NCBI GenBank assembly: GCA_013044245.1
Contig: JABEVK010000008.1
Location: 1-41,638 of the forward strand
From: Spirochaetales bacterium
GTDB taxonomy: Bacteria; Spirochaetota; Spirochaetia; JABEVK01
Direction of reading: 5' to 3'
DNA length: 41,638 nt
The notes beneath the pieces were generated by a model. The model had not been told where the DNA came from, made no database searches, and was given only the letters and a program-made list of their open reading frames with translations. Of this stretch, positions 8,188 through 16,361 are shown one piece after another. Position 1 is the first letter of the stretch; every line of letters starts with the position of its first letter. The position numbers and the translations under genes are program-made.

Positions 8188-8547
8188 TTAGCCGCGGATC
8201 TGGAGAATCTTGAGAACAATAAGCTTCACAATGATCATTAAGGCTAGAACCCCACACAACCAAGGATCAAGAGTGTGGGTCAGGTCTTGGATCACCAGAA
8301 GTACCGAGAGTGCCGTAACCCCCGCCAGGTAAGCTACGCGGCTGGACACCGCCAAATGGTGAACGTCACGTTCGTCCTTCGGGTGTTCGCGAAAGACGAT
8401 CCCCGCATAGACAGCCATTGCTGCTGCAAAGATTCCTAGGACGAGCATTTGAAGTGCTGTAGGCATCAGCCAGTGAAAAGGATCGACCTTCAGTCCTAAG
8501 GTAATTAGAACAGCAAGGGCTACGAGAATTTCACTCGCCTTCTTCAT
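8188..8547 (-). CDS. Small membrane protein (DUF2178-like) partnered with the adjacent HTH regulator
   Basis: MKKASEILVALAVLITLGLK...four hydrophobic segments with FREHPKDERDVHHLAVSSR between; start set at MKKASE. Confidence 0.6.
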   Translation of the reverse strand: MKKASEILVALAVLITLGLKVDPFHWLMPTALQMLVLGIFAAAMAVYAGIVFREHPKDERDVHHLAVSSRVAYLAGVTALSVLLVIQDLTHTLDPWLCGVLALMIIVKLIVLKILQIRG

Positions 8548-8743
8548 AAAAGAGTTCCTCCACGGTAATTCCCAATACTTTGGCCAGGCGTAAGGCAAGC
8601 TGTACGGATGGGGTGTAATTGCCTTTCTCAATCGAAATAATTGTCTGCCTTGTTACACCCGTCTTCTGTGCCATTTCTTCTTGCGTCAGACCAACCTGAG
8701 AACGAAAGATTCTTAACTTATTCAAAAGCGCCGTATCTGGCAT
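8531..8743 (-). CDS. Xre-family HTH transcriptional regulator
   Basis: LRIFRSQVGLTQEEMAQKTGVTRQTIISIEKGNYTPSVQLALRLAKVLGITVEELF. Confidence 0.9.
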   Translation of the reverse strand: MPDTALLNKLRIFRSQVGLTQEEMAQKTGVTRQTIISIEKGNYTPSVQLALRLAKVLGITVEELFYEEGE

Positions 8744-8758
8744 TTCGTAAATGTAAAG

Positions 8759-9496
8759 TCAAGTTGACAAACTTGTCAAGGTGAACGGTATAGCCGTGCC
8801 AACGGGCTTCTTATGCAAAGCCAACACCCAATCGGCCAACAAAGCCAAAACCCCTGCCGTTAAAGCCCCCTGCAACAGATAACTGTAATTAAACTCACTG
8901 ATTCCGGCCAGAATGGGACGTCCTAGTCCCCCCGCCCCCATGGTGGCCCCCACCGTAGCGGTACCGATATTGATCATCACCGATGTTCTTAAACCCGAAC
9001 GAATTCCCGGCAAAGCCAAGGGGAAATCAACCTTGATCAGCTTTTCCCACCGTGAAAAGCCCAGGCCTGAAGCGGCGTCCTGGACCTCGACGCTCACTGA
9101 GTCAAACGCTGATAAGGCTCCGTGAAAAATGGGAAGGATTCCAAAGGCTACCAACGCCCAAAACACAGGGACTGTCCCGAAGCCCAGAAAAGGAACCATG
9201 AGGGCCAAAAAAGCCACGGGGGGTACCGTCTGCAAAAGTGTTCCCGTAGCGCCAAGCAAAGTTCTTGCACTGCCAGGGCGCCAATGAGCCCAAACAGCTC
9301 CCAGTAAACCAACCACCAGGGCCACGGCACTGGTTGAGGCGACCAAGGCGATGTGTTCCCCTGTAAGACCCCAGGGGGCTTCCAAAGGATACATCGCGGC
9401 CTGGGGGTCACCCAGAAGGAGCCTTAACGTGGCATTTAACGTGAAAGGGACCGACAAAACGCCCAGCAGGAGTGCCAAAACTAAACCCCGAAGCAT
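8759..9496 (-). CDS. ABC transporter permease, OpuCB/OsmW (osmoprotectant/betaine) family
   Basis: GATGTLLQTVPPVAFLALMVPFLGFGTVPVFWALVAFGILPIFHGALSAFDSVSVEVQDAASGLGFSRWEKLIKVDFPLALPGIRSGLRTSVMINIGTATVGATMGAGGLG. Confidence 0.88.
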   Translation of the reverse strand: MLRGLVLALLLGVLSVPFTLNATLRLLLGDPQAAMYPLEAPWGLTGEHIALVASTSAVALVVGLLGAVWAHWRPGSARTLLGATGTLLQTVPPVAFLALMVPFLGFGTVPVFWALVAFGILPIFHGALSAFDSVSVEVQDAASGLGFSRWEKLIKVDFPLALPGIRSGLRTSVMINIGTATVGATMGAGGLGRPILAGISEFNYSYLLQGALTAGVLALLADWVLALHKKPVGTAIPFTLTSLST

Positions 9497-10458
9497 CAGG
9501 ATTGATCCTCGGCCGCGAGTTTTTCAATGGCCTTTTTATAAAGTTGTCCCAGAACTTGGCTACCGTCGACCACATATAAGCTGTCTTTTCCCAAGGCGAC
9601 CATTAAGGAAAAGGCATCACGGAGATTCGTATTGTGTTGAACCTGGTCTAGGGAACCGACTTCGACCCCAGCCCCAAGAGGTTCCATTACGTCCTGCGCA
9701 CGGTAACGGATCAAACGTTTTAACGCGCGGTCAGCACCCAGAAACTCCTGAACAAAAGGGGTGGCCGGTGAGCGCAGAACCTCCGAAGGTGAGGCGTGCT
9801 GAACAAGCCTCCCTTGCTGTAAAACGAGGAGTCTGTCGGACAGCAGTACGGCTTCATCAAGATCATGGGTTACCAACAGAATAGTTTTTTTGACGTGTTT
9901 TTGAATCGACAGTAAAACTTTTTGAAGCCGATTTCTTTGAAGGGCATCAACAGCACCAAAAGGTTCGTCCATCAACAACAGAGGGGGGTCCCCAGCTAAG
10001 GCCCTGGCGATTCCCACCCGTTGAGCTTCCCCCCCTGAAAGTTCCGCTGGGAACTTTTTGCGAAAACGCGAAGGTTCTAACCCTACTAAATCCAGAACCT
10101 CGTCAATGCGGCTCTGTGTTCGTGCCGCTGGCCATTTTAAAAGCTGGGGAACTGCGGCCACGTTTTGAGCCACGGTCCAATGGGGAAAAAGCCCTACCCC
10201 TTGGATGCTGTAGCCCATCGATCGTCTCAAGGTTTCGGGCTCATACTGACTTAAAGGCTGATCCTGATAAAAGATCTTCCCCGTTGTCGGGTTAAGAAGT
10301 CGATTGACCAGACGGAGGGTTGTGGATTTTCCACAACCCGAGGGTCCTACGAGAACCGAGACTTCTCCTTCCTGCAAGGCAAAACTCAGATTCTGGACGG
10401 CGGGAATACCCTGGTAAAGAACCCCAACGTCTTCAAACTGCAGAACTGGCACGCACAA
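9496..10458 (-). CDS. ABC transporter ATP-binding protein, OpuCA/OsmV type with degenerate CBS-like tail
   Basis: LVGPSGCGKSTTLRLVNRL (Walker A), LSGGEAQRVGIARALAGDPPLLLMDEPFGAVD; C-term QHNTNLRDAFSLMVALGKDSLYVVDGSQVLGQL. Confidence 0.92.
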   Translation of the reverse strand: MCVPVLQFEDVGVLYQGIPAVQNLSFALQEGEVSVLVGPSGCGKSTTLRLVNRLLNPTTGKIFYQDQPLSQYEPETLRRSMGYSIQGVGLFPHWTVAQNVAAVPQLLKWPAARTQSRIDEVLDLVGLEPSRFRKKFPAELSGGEAQRVGIARALAGDPPLLLMDEPFGAVDALQRNRLQKVLLSIQKHVKKTILLVTHDLDEAVLLSDRLLVLQQGRLVQHASPSEVLRSPATPFVQEFLGADRALKRLIRYRAQDVMEPLGAGVEVGSLDQVQHNTNLRDAFSLMVALGKDSLYVVDGSQVLGQLYKKAIEKLAAEDQS

Positions 10459-11602
10459 GCCTCCTTTGGCTGGTTTTTACCAAAAGTTTGAGCAGTTGAT
10501 CAGCAACCCCTGAAACGATCAGAACGAGTAAAACTCCCAGCACGACCATATCTTGCGAAGTCTGTCCAATGCCTTGAAATATAAACCACCCCAACCCTCC
10601 ACCACCGATCAAGGGGGCAAGTGTCGCATTCCCTACGGTTTGCACAAAAGCTAATCGAAAGCCGGCGAGTGCCGAGGGCAAAGCCAAAGGAAGTTCAACC
10701 TTCCAAAAAACATTTGAAGAAGAGAACCCGAGACCATAAGCGGCGTGAATGACCTCGGGGGGAACCATAGCCAGACCCGCTTGAACGGCCGAGGCCAGGG
10801 GTAAGATAGCCCATAAGGTGAGCGCAATTTCGGCGGGAGTTGGCCCGATGCCCCCTACTCCCCACACTTGAAGGCCGGGAAAGGCCCGAACAAGGGCCGC
10901 CAAAGGGATCATTAAAAGCCCAAACAGAGCGATCGAAGGAATGGTTTGAATCACTGAGGCCATTTGGAGCAAGACTTTTCCCCAGCGGAACCTAAAGCTC
11001 GCCACGCCTAAAGGGAAGCCCAAGATCACGGCCCCAGCCATTGCCCCTGCGGTCAAACTCAGGTGTTGCCACAGCTTCTGGCCAACCAGGGAGGGGTCTG
11101 CCTCTTTAACTACAGATATAGCCGAACAACCGCCCATCACGAAAGTAATCGTTGCCACACCAAGAACAACCAGTCGTAAAAAGATACCAAGCCGCGAAGC
11201 TTTTGTGTTGACCAGGGCCCGGTAAACGGCAAGCCCTTGAACAAGCCAAAAGCCCAAACTCGGTGAGATCCACAGCTCTTGTGACAGCCCGGTGCCCCCA
11301 GGCCAGGTCAGGGTGGGCAAACACCACAGCAGAAAGGCGAGAAGAAATAAAAAAAACTCCTGAAAAACTCCCGCCAAAAAGATCAAAACTATTACCACCA
11401 GCAGACCTGACCAAAGGTTGGGGTAAGTGGTCAAAAGCTTGAAGAAATACACGGGGGGACCGCTGGTGACACGATTAGGGTCAAGCTGGTAAAGCGGGAG
11501 AAAAACAAAAATCAAGGCAACGGCAATGCCCCAGACTGCCGTACGCCCGTTCAATAAAGTGAATTGCCCGTTCAGCGAAGAAAGCCTTTCTCTGTCAGCC
11601 AT
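10433..11602 (-). CDS. ABC transporter permease, OsmY/YehY type with N-terminal transmembrane extension
   Basis: Long hydrophobic N-terminal half, then ASVIQTIPSIALFGLLMIPLAAL..IHAAYGLGFSSSNVFWKVELPLALPSALAGFRLAFVQTVGNATLAPLIGGGGLG. Confidence 0.88.
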   Translation of the reverse strand: MADRERLSSLNGQFTLLNGRTAVWGIAVALIFVFLPLYQLDPNRVTSGPPVYFFKLLTTYPNLWSGLLVVIVLIFLAGVFQEFFLFLLAFLLWCLPTLTWPGGTGLSQELWISPSLGFWLVQGLAVYRALVNTKASRLGIFLRLVVLGVATITFVMGGCSAISVVKEADPSLVGQKLWQHLSLTAGAMAGAVILGFPLGVASFRFRWGKVLLQMASVIQTIPSIALFGLLMIPLAALVRAFPGLQVWGVGGIGPTPAEIALTLWAILPLASAVQAGLAMVPPEVIHAAYGLGFSSSNVFWKVELPLALPSALAGFRLAFVQTVGNATLAPLIGGGGLGWFIFQGIGQTSQDMVVLGVLLVLIVSGVADQLLKLLVKTSQRRLVRASSAV

Positions 11603-12522
11603 TGCCTAGCCACTGTACCAGAATCCTGGCCTTCGACGACGATTTTTGCGTTCAGAGTTTGAAGAGTTCTTAAATCCAAAAGGGCAAAAACGGGGGCAAG
11701 GTCTGCGCTCAGGTCGGGATACTTCAACAGCACCGCTTGCCTCACCAACGGTGCTGGCTGATACACGGGCTGAACGTTTTTATCATCGGTCAGAACAACA
11801 AGATGAAAAGCTGCCAGTTGGCCATCGGTACCGTACGCCATAGCCGCGTTGACCCCGTTCGTTCCCTCGGCACAGGCTTTCTCGGTCGTCGCCGTGTTAC
11901 CTCCCGAAAGGGTCAAAACTTGTTGGGGTTCAAGGTGAAAGCCGTAGGCGGCCTCAAATGAAGGCAATGCCGCAGGACTGTTGACGAACTCATCAGATCC
12001 AGCCAGTTTGAAATACCCGCCCTTGTTGACGTAGGCGGCTAAATCAGAAAGCGTCGCAAGGTGGGCCTTTTGCGCCAGTTGGTCACTGACAGCAATGGCC
12101 CAGGTATTATCTGCAGGGGCCGCTGGCAACCACACAAGCTTGTTTTGTGCCAAATCCAGGTCGTGGACTCGTTGCCAGGCTTGAGAAGCGTTTTTCCACA
12201 CCGACTGGTTGGCCTGATGGAAAAAATAGGCACCATTTCCCGTGTATTCGGGATAGATGTCGATTTGGCCTTCGAGTAAAGCTTTGCGAACAATCGCGGT
12301 ACCACCCAACTGAAGACGGTCAACGACGTGGTAACCATGCTGAATCAGAACCAAACGAATCATCTGCCCCAGCAGTCCACCCTCGGTATCCATTTTTGAC
12401 CCTACGACGATCGTTTTGTTCTGGACAGCCGATTGACAGGAAGTTAGGGCCAAGCCCAGAACCGCCATCGTTAAGCTTAAGGCCAGCACGGATGCATGAA
12501 GTTTGCCAACAGTCTTGCTCAT
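11572..12522 (-). CDS. ABC transporter substrate-binding lipoprotein, OsmF/OpuCC (quaternary amine) family
   Basis: Lipoprotein signal ALSLTMAVLGLALTSCQS; IVVGSKMDTEGGLLGQMIRLVLIQHGYHVVDRLQLGGTAIVRKALLEGQIDIYPEYTGNGAYFF; start at MSKTV. Confidence 0.88.
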   Translation of the reverse strand: MSKTVGKLHASVLALSLTMAVLGLALTSCQSAVQNKTIVVGSKMDTEGGLLGQMIRLVLIQHGYHVVDRLQLGGTAIVRKALLEGQIDIYPEYTGNGAYFFHQANQSVWKNASQAWQRVHDLDLAQNKLVWLPAAPADNTWAIAVSDQLAQKAHLATLSDLAAYVNKGGYFKLAGSDEFVNSPAALPSFEAAYGFHLEPQQVLTLSGGNTATTEKACAEGTNGVNAAMAYGTDGQLAAFHLVVLTDDKNVQPVYQPAPLVRQAVLLKYPDLSADLAPVFALLDLRTLQTLNAKIVVEGQDSGTVARQWLTEKGFLR

Positions 12523-12563
12523 GGGGGTAACTCCCGTCTTGATATTTCCCTTTCTTATAAACA

Positions 12564-12845
12564 TCAGGGTTGAATGTCGACACCTTTCCAAAAGGCGTAG
12601 TACCCGCGAATCTCGCTTGCCGCGGCCTTGGGATCGGGATAATACCAACACGCATCAATATTCTGACCCTCGGCAATTTTAACCGTCTTGTAGCTGGCAA
12701 GCCCCTTCCAGGGACAAATCGAGGTCGTTGAGCTATCGATAAAGTGTTGGGCTACTAAGGATTCTGGGGGAAAGTAATGATTTCCCTCCACCACGATGGT
12801 TTTGTCGCTTTCTGCCAACAAAACACCTTTCCATAAAGCTTTCAT
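12564..12845 (-). CDS. DUF427 domain protein
   Basis: MKALWKGVLLAESDKTIVVEGNHYFPPESL..TSICPWKGLASYKTV..ACWYYPDPKAAASEIRGYYAFWKGVDIQ. Confidence 0.88.
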   Translation of the reverse strand: MKALWKGVLLAESDKTIVVEGNHYFPPESLVAQHFIDSSTTSICPWKGLASYKTVKIAEGQNIDACWYYPDPKAAASEIRGYYAFWKGVDIQP

Positions 12846-12873
12846 GATCCGCTCCTTTTGTTAAGCATTTTTT

Positions 12874-14124
12874 TCAAAGTTCACGAGCCAGACGAATTCC
12901 TGAAAATTGCCAGCAAGCCCAGGTCGGGAAAAAGTTTCTGTACGTTTTGCGGATATGGCCTTCTGGTGTCGCACACGACCCCCCGCGCAAAACGTACTGA
13001 TTGACCATAAACTTACCGTTGTATTCGCCCACAGCTCCGGGGGCCGCTTGGTAGCCCGGGTATGGGGAATAGCTCGACGAGGTCCATTCCCAAGCGTCTC
13101 CCAGCATTTGAACCAATTCTCCTTCGGGAGCGGGACGGGGGTGATACTCGCCGCTATCGGCAAAATGGCCAGTTAAAGGCACCGATTGGGCGGCATTTTC
13201 CCATTCGGCTTCTGTGGGCAAGCGGGCGTGAGCCCAACGGGCAAAAGCGTCAGCTTCAAAGTATCCGACGTGGACAACGGGCCTAACGGGGTCTAATTCC
13301 CCTAACCCCCAAAGGGTGAACTCATACCATTTTCCGTCTTGCTTGCGCCAGTATAAAGGTTGGGTTCGTTTTGATTTTTGACACCAATCCCAGCCTTCGG
13401 CCAACCAATACTGAGGGTCTTGATACCCGCCTTGGTCAACAAACTGGGCATACTCGGCGTTCGTTGTCAGCCGTGACGCCAACTGATAGGCGTTCACAAA
13501 CACCCGATGCTGGGGTGTTTCATTGTCAAAAGCAAACCCCTCTCCCGTGTGCCCTAGGTGCACCATCCCTTCGGGGAAGCTTTTCCAGCTCAAGGCGGCA
13601 CCTTGCGTTCGAGAAGGTGTCCGAGACAAGTCCACCTCGTGGTAAGCCGGGGCCAAAGGGTTGTACGAAAAAAGGAGCTTTTGGTCGGTCAAAAGAAGTT
13701 CTTGGTGCTGCTGTTCGTGGTTTAAACCCAATTCCAACAAATTATGAAACTCAGGATCTTTCCACACCCGTTCAGGAAGGTTTAAAAGTCGCTGATCGAC
13801 GTTCCGACGGTAGTGAAGTACTTGGTCAAGACTGGGGCGTGTCAACATTCCCCGCTGAGGCCTGGGGTGTTTTTCACCAACGGCGTTGTAATAGGAATTG
13901 AACAAAACCCGAAAGTTTACATCAAAAGGGTGAAAAGGCTTTTCCCATCGTTCCAGTAAAAATGTTTCAAAAAACCAGGTGGTGTGAGCCAGGTTCCATT
14001 TGGTGGGACTGGCCTCTTCGGCAGGTTGAACACAGCAGTCTTCGGCAGAAAGCGGGCTGGCTAAGGCTACCGACTGGGAACGAACCTTCCGGTAAAACTC
14101 TTGGGCTTTTTCAAAGCTTAGCAT
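12874..14124 (-). CDS. egtB: EgtB-type iron-dependent sulfoxide synthase (ergothioneine biosynthesis)
   Basis: DinB-like N-term NLAHTTWFFETFLLERW; LELGLNHEQQHQELLLTD; FGE-sulfatase-like C-term RLPTEAEWENAA..MLGDAWEWTSSSYSPYPGY..VLRGGSCATPEGHIRKTYRNFF. Confidence 0.92.
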   Translation of the reverse strand: MLSFEKAQEFYRKVRSQSVALASPLSAEDCCVQPAEEASPTKWNLAHTTWFFETFLLERWEKPFHPFDVNFRVLFNSYYNAVGEKHPRPQRGMLTRPSLDQVLHYRRNVDQRLLNLPERVWKDPEFHNLLELGLNHEQQHQELLLTDQKLLFSYNPLAPAYHEVDLSRTPSRTQGAALSWKSFPEGMVHLGHTGEGFAFDNETPQHRVFVNAYQLASRLTTNAEYAQFVDQGGYQDPQYWLAEGWDWCQKSKRTQPLYWRKQDGKWYEFTLWGLGELDPVRPVVHVGYFEADAFARWAHARLPTEAEWENAAQSVPLTGHFADSGEYHPRPAPEGELVQMLGDAWEWTSSSYSPYPGYQAAPGAVGEYNGKFMVNQYVLRGGSCATPEGHIRKTYRNFFPTWACWQFSGIRLAREL

Positions 14125-15080
14125 GCCAGTCTCCCCACTCTCCTGGGCATGGAACTCGGCCGAGCCAAGACCATCGTGTACCAGTTTTTTTGATCCGTCC
14201 AGGGAGTTTGACTGTCAAAGCCCGCACGCTTTAACAAGCTAGCAAAGGCATCAGGGGTGTACTTGTAGCTGTTCTCCGTGTGAATTCTTTCTCCTTTTGC
14301 AAACGCGCGTTGCCCCCCTGGCCACGAGATACTGTTTTCACGCCGTGCTTCAAGGTGCATTTCTATGCGCGACTGGGCTTGATTGAACCAGGCGACATGA
14401 CGCCAATCCTCCAACTGAAAATTGGCACCGATTAACTTGTTCACGTGCGAAAGGATATTCAAATTGAAGGCGGCAGTGACCCCTTCCTTATCGTTGTAGG
14501 CGGCCTCAAGAACGCTGACAGACTTAACTAAATCTACCCCAATCAATAATGATCCTTGCTCGTCTAAATGCTTTCGTAACTGAGACAAAAGTTTCACGGC
14601 TTGATCGGGATCAAAATTCCCAATCGAAGAACCCGGGTAGAAGATTAACCTGCGGTCACGAGGAATATCGCTGGGAAGGGTGATTTCTTTGGTGATATCC
14701 CCGGCGATGGCACGGGCCTCGGTTTCTGGTAGAACTTTTTTGAGCCGATTGACACCCGCCGTCAAGTAATCAGCAGAAATATCGACGCCAACAAAGCGGT
14801 GGGGGCGAAGCAAGCGGCAGAGGTGTTCGGCTTTTTCACACCCCCCCGCGCCAGGCTCTATAACAGTGGCGCATTCACCAACAGCCTCTGAAATGGCCCC
14901 TGAGTTTTGCTCCAAGATTTCTCGTTCGGTTCTTGTGGGGTAGTATTCCGTCAAACCTGTAATTTTATTGAAAAGAACTGAGCCCTTTTGGTCGTAAAAA
15001 AACTTGGGGGCCAGGCTTGCCAGGGGGTTTTTTAAGCCTTTGACAATCTCAGTTGCAATACCAGTGTCAAGATGTTTCAT
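14118..15080 (-). CDS. egtD: L-histidine N-alpha-methyltransferase EgtD
   Basis: LFNKITGLTEYYPTRTEREIL..VIEPGAGGCEKAEHLL-type motif, FVGVDISADYL, LIFYPGSSIGNFDP, IHTENSYKYTPDAFASLLKRAGF. Confidence 0.93.
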   Translation of the reverse strand: MKHLDTGIATEIVKGLKNPLASLAPKFFYDQKGSVLFNKITGLTEYYPTRTEREILEQNSGAISEAVGECATVIEPGAGGCEKAEHLCRLLRPHRFVGVDISADYLTAGVNRLKKVLPETEARAIAGDITKEITLPSDIPRDRRLIFYPGSSIGNFDPDQAVKLLSQLRKHLDEQGSLLIGVDLVKSVSVLEAAYNDKEGVTAAFNLNILSHVNKLIGANFQLEDWRHVAWFNQAQSRIEMHLEARRENSISWPGGQRAFAKGERIHTENSYKYTPDAFASLLKRAGFDSQTPWTDQKNWYTMVLARPSSMPRRVGRLAC

Positions 15081-15274
15081 GTGGCCTCCTCTTACAGGTT
15101 ACTTCACTTAGACGCTGGAGAAAAGGAATACCTTACAAAAAAATTAAGAATACAAATAAAGGACCATCAAAGGTTCGATAGGTCGCTAGAGAACTTCTTG
15201 GATTCATCTGGGCTATAGGTATAGCAGTTGAACGAAATAAAGCAGCCTAGGTAAGGAGGAAAGGTCAATTCATA

Positions 15275-15610
15275 TCAAATGTTAGATTCTTGGTACTGAA
15301 ACTGAAATCTTGTGATTTTTGGAAGAATATCAATGAGACGGTTGGATTCCTCCTCCAAATCAAAATCGTCCTGGAGTCCGAGCCAGAATTCTGCAGAGGT
15401 TCCAAAGAAACTCTTAAGGCGAAGAGCTGTATCGGCGGTAATTCTCCTACGACCGTGAATTATTTCAGAGATTCTTGTCTGAGGAATACCCGTTTCTTTC
15501 GAAAGTTTATAGGCGGAAATATTCATGGGTTCAAGAAATTCTTTTAGCAGAATTTCTCCAGGATGAATATTCGGTAGTTTTTCGTCAGTGATAGTCGCTA
15601 ATTCTGACAC
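15275..15610 (-). CDS. higA: HigA-family antitoxin (HTH)
   Basis: LPNIHPGEILLKEFLEPMNISAYKLSKETGIPQTRISEIIHGRRRITADTALRLKSFFGTSAEFWLGLQDDFDLE; probable GTG start overlapping the toxin stop. Confidence 0.85.
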   Translation of the reverse strand: MSELATITDEKLPNIHPGEILLKEFLEPMNISAYKLSKETGIPQTRISEIIHGRRRITADTALRLKSFFGTSAEFWLGLQDDFDLEEESNRLIDILPKITRFQFQYQESNI

Positions 15611-15866
15611 GATCGGCCTCCCCGTTCTTCCATTCAAATACTATTCTCCATTGGCTGGTTATTCGAATGCTGTATAACCCAACCAGATTACCTTTTAGCA
15701 GTTCCAGCCGATTGCCAGGTGGAACTCTCAAGTCCTCGACAATTTGCGCATTGTTGATCATTCTAAGTTTCCGACGGGCGGTGTCCTGGATCTCGACCGG
15801 AAATCTTCGGGAACGCATACCATTCCAGATTGATTCAATTTCTTGGTCGTCAAATGAACGAATCAC
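15585..15866 (-). CDS. higB: HigB/RelE-family toxin
   Basis: VIRSFDDQEIESIWNGMRSRRFPVEIQDTARRKLRMINNAQIVEDLRVPPGNRLELLKGNLVGLYSIRITSQWRIVFEWKNGEADRVRISDYH; probable GTG start at 15866. Confidence 0.87.
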   Translation of the reverse strand: MIRSFDDQEIESIWNGMRSRRFPVEIQDTARRKLRMINNAQIVEDLRVPPGNRLELLKGNLVGLYSIRITSQWRIVFEWKNGEADRVRISDYH

Positions 15867-15922
15867 GTATCCTATACTAACGCATGGCGTAAGTAAGGTC
15901 AAGTTCGAAGCGTTTTCCTCTC

Positions 15923-15944
15923 TGTCAACATAGAAGTCACCTGA
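15923..15944. repeat. 22-bp dispersed repeat copy A: CTGTCAACATAGAAGTCACCTG
   Basis: Second copy at 33733-33754 differs at 2 of 22 positions. Confidence 0.75.
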
Positions 15945-15961
15945 CAACGCCAGCAGTCATA

Positions 15962-16048
15962 AGCGAGTTAGTTAAGCTTATTGACGAGGCCGTGACGGCT
16001 GGCGCGTGCGTTAAAATATCCTGTCAAACTGTCGAGATATCCTTTTGA
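15962..16048 (+). mobile_element. IS3-family orfB N-terminal fragment (pseudogene)
   Basis: SELVKLIDEAVTAGACVKISCQTVEISF* resembles the ELIDEAVxAGARxxKACExLGIS helical N-terminus of IS3-type OrfB. Confidence 0.5.
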
Positions 16049-16203
16049 TCCTATCTGAAGAGGAAAGCAGAAAACCTTTTACAGTGAGGCTAACGCTTCG
16101 CACTTTATCGAATCTTAAATGATAAACAGGCTGTAGTTTCCGTAAGCGTCAAATGATCCAAACTTAAAGCAGGGTTTAGTATTTATGCACGAGGAGAACC
16201 AAA

Positions 16204-16330
16204 ATGCGTCCAAGAAACAAACCAGCCCAGGAATGGAAATCGATCGTTTCAGGTCAAAACCAAAGCGGACGTAATAACAAAGAGTATGCCGAACAGGATT
16301 GAACCGCCGGTTCTGGTTGATGGGTGGTGC
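16204..16330 (+). mobile_element. IS66-type TnpA N-terminal fragment (frameshifted pseudogene)
   Basis: MRPRNKPAQEWKSIVSGQNQSGRNNKEYAEQ then, after a frameshift, GLNRRFWLMGG; matches the EWRxIVxxxxxSGxxxxxFCEQxGLNxRxFxWW pattern of IS66 TnpA. Confidence 0.5.
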
Positions 16331-16361
16331 GGGGGGTGGTTAATAACCCTACTTAGGACGG

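Noticed and set aside
13371-13901. 176-aa plus-strand ORF opposite egtB (also 9351-9884, 12147-12530, 28887-29393 and many others in the track)
   Set aside because: Antisense to strongly conserved genes; no recognisable motifs, low-complexity Arg/Pro/Ser composition typical of shadow ORFs
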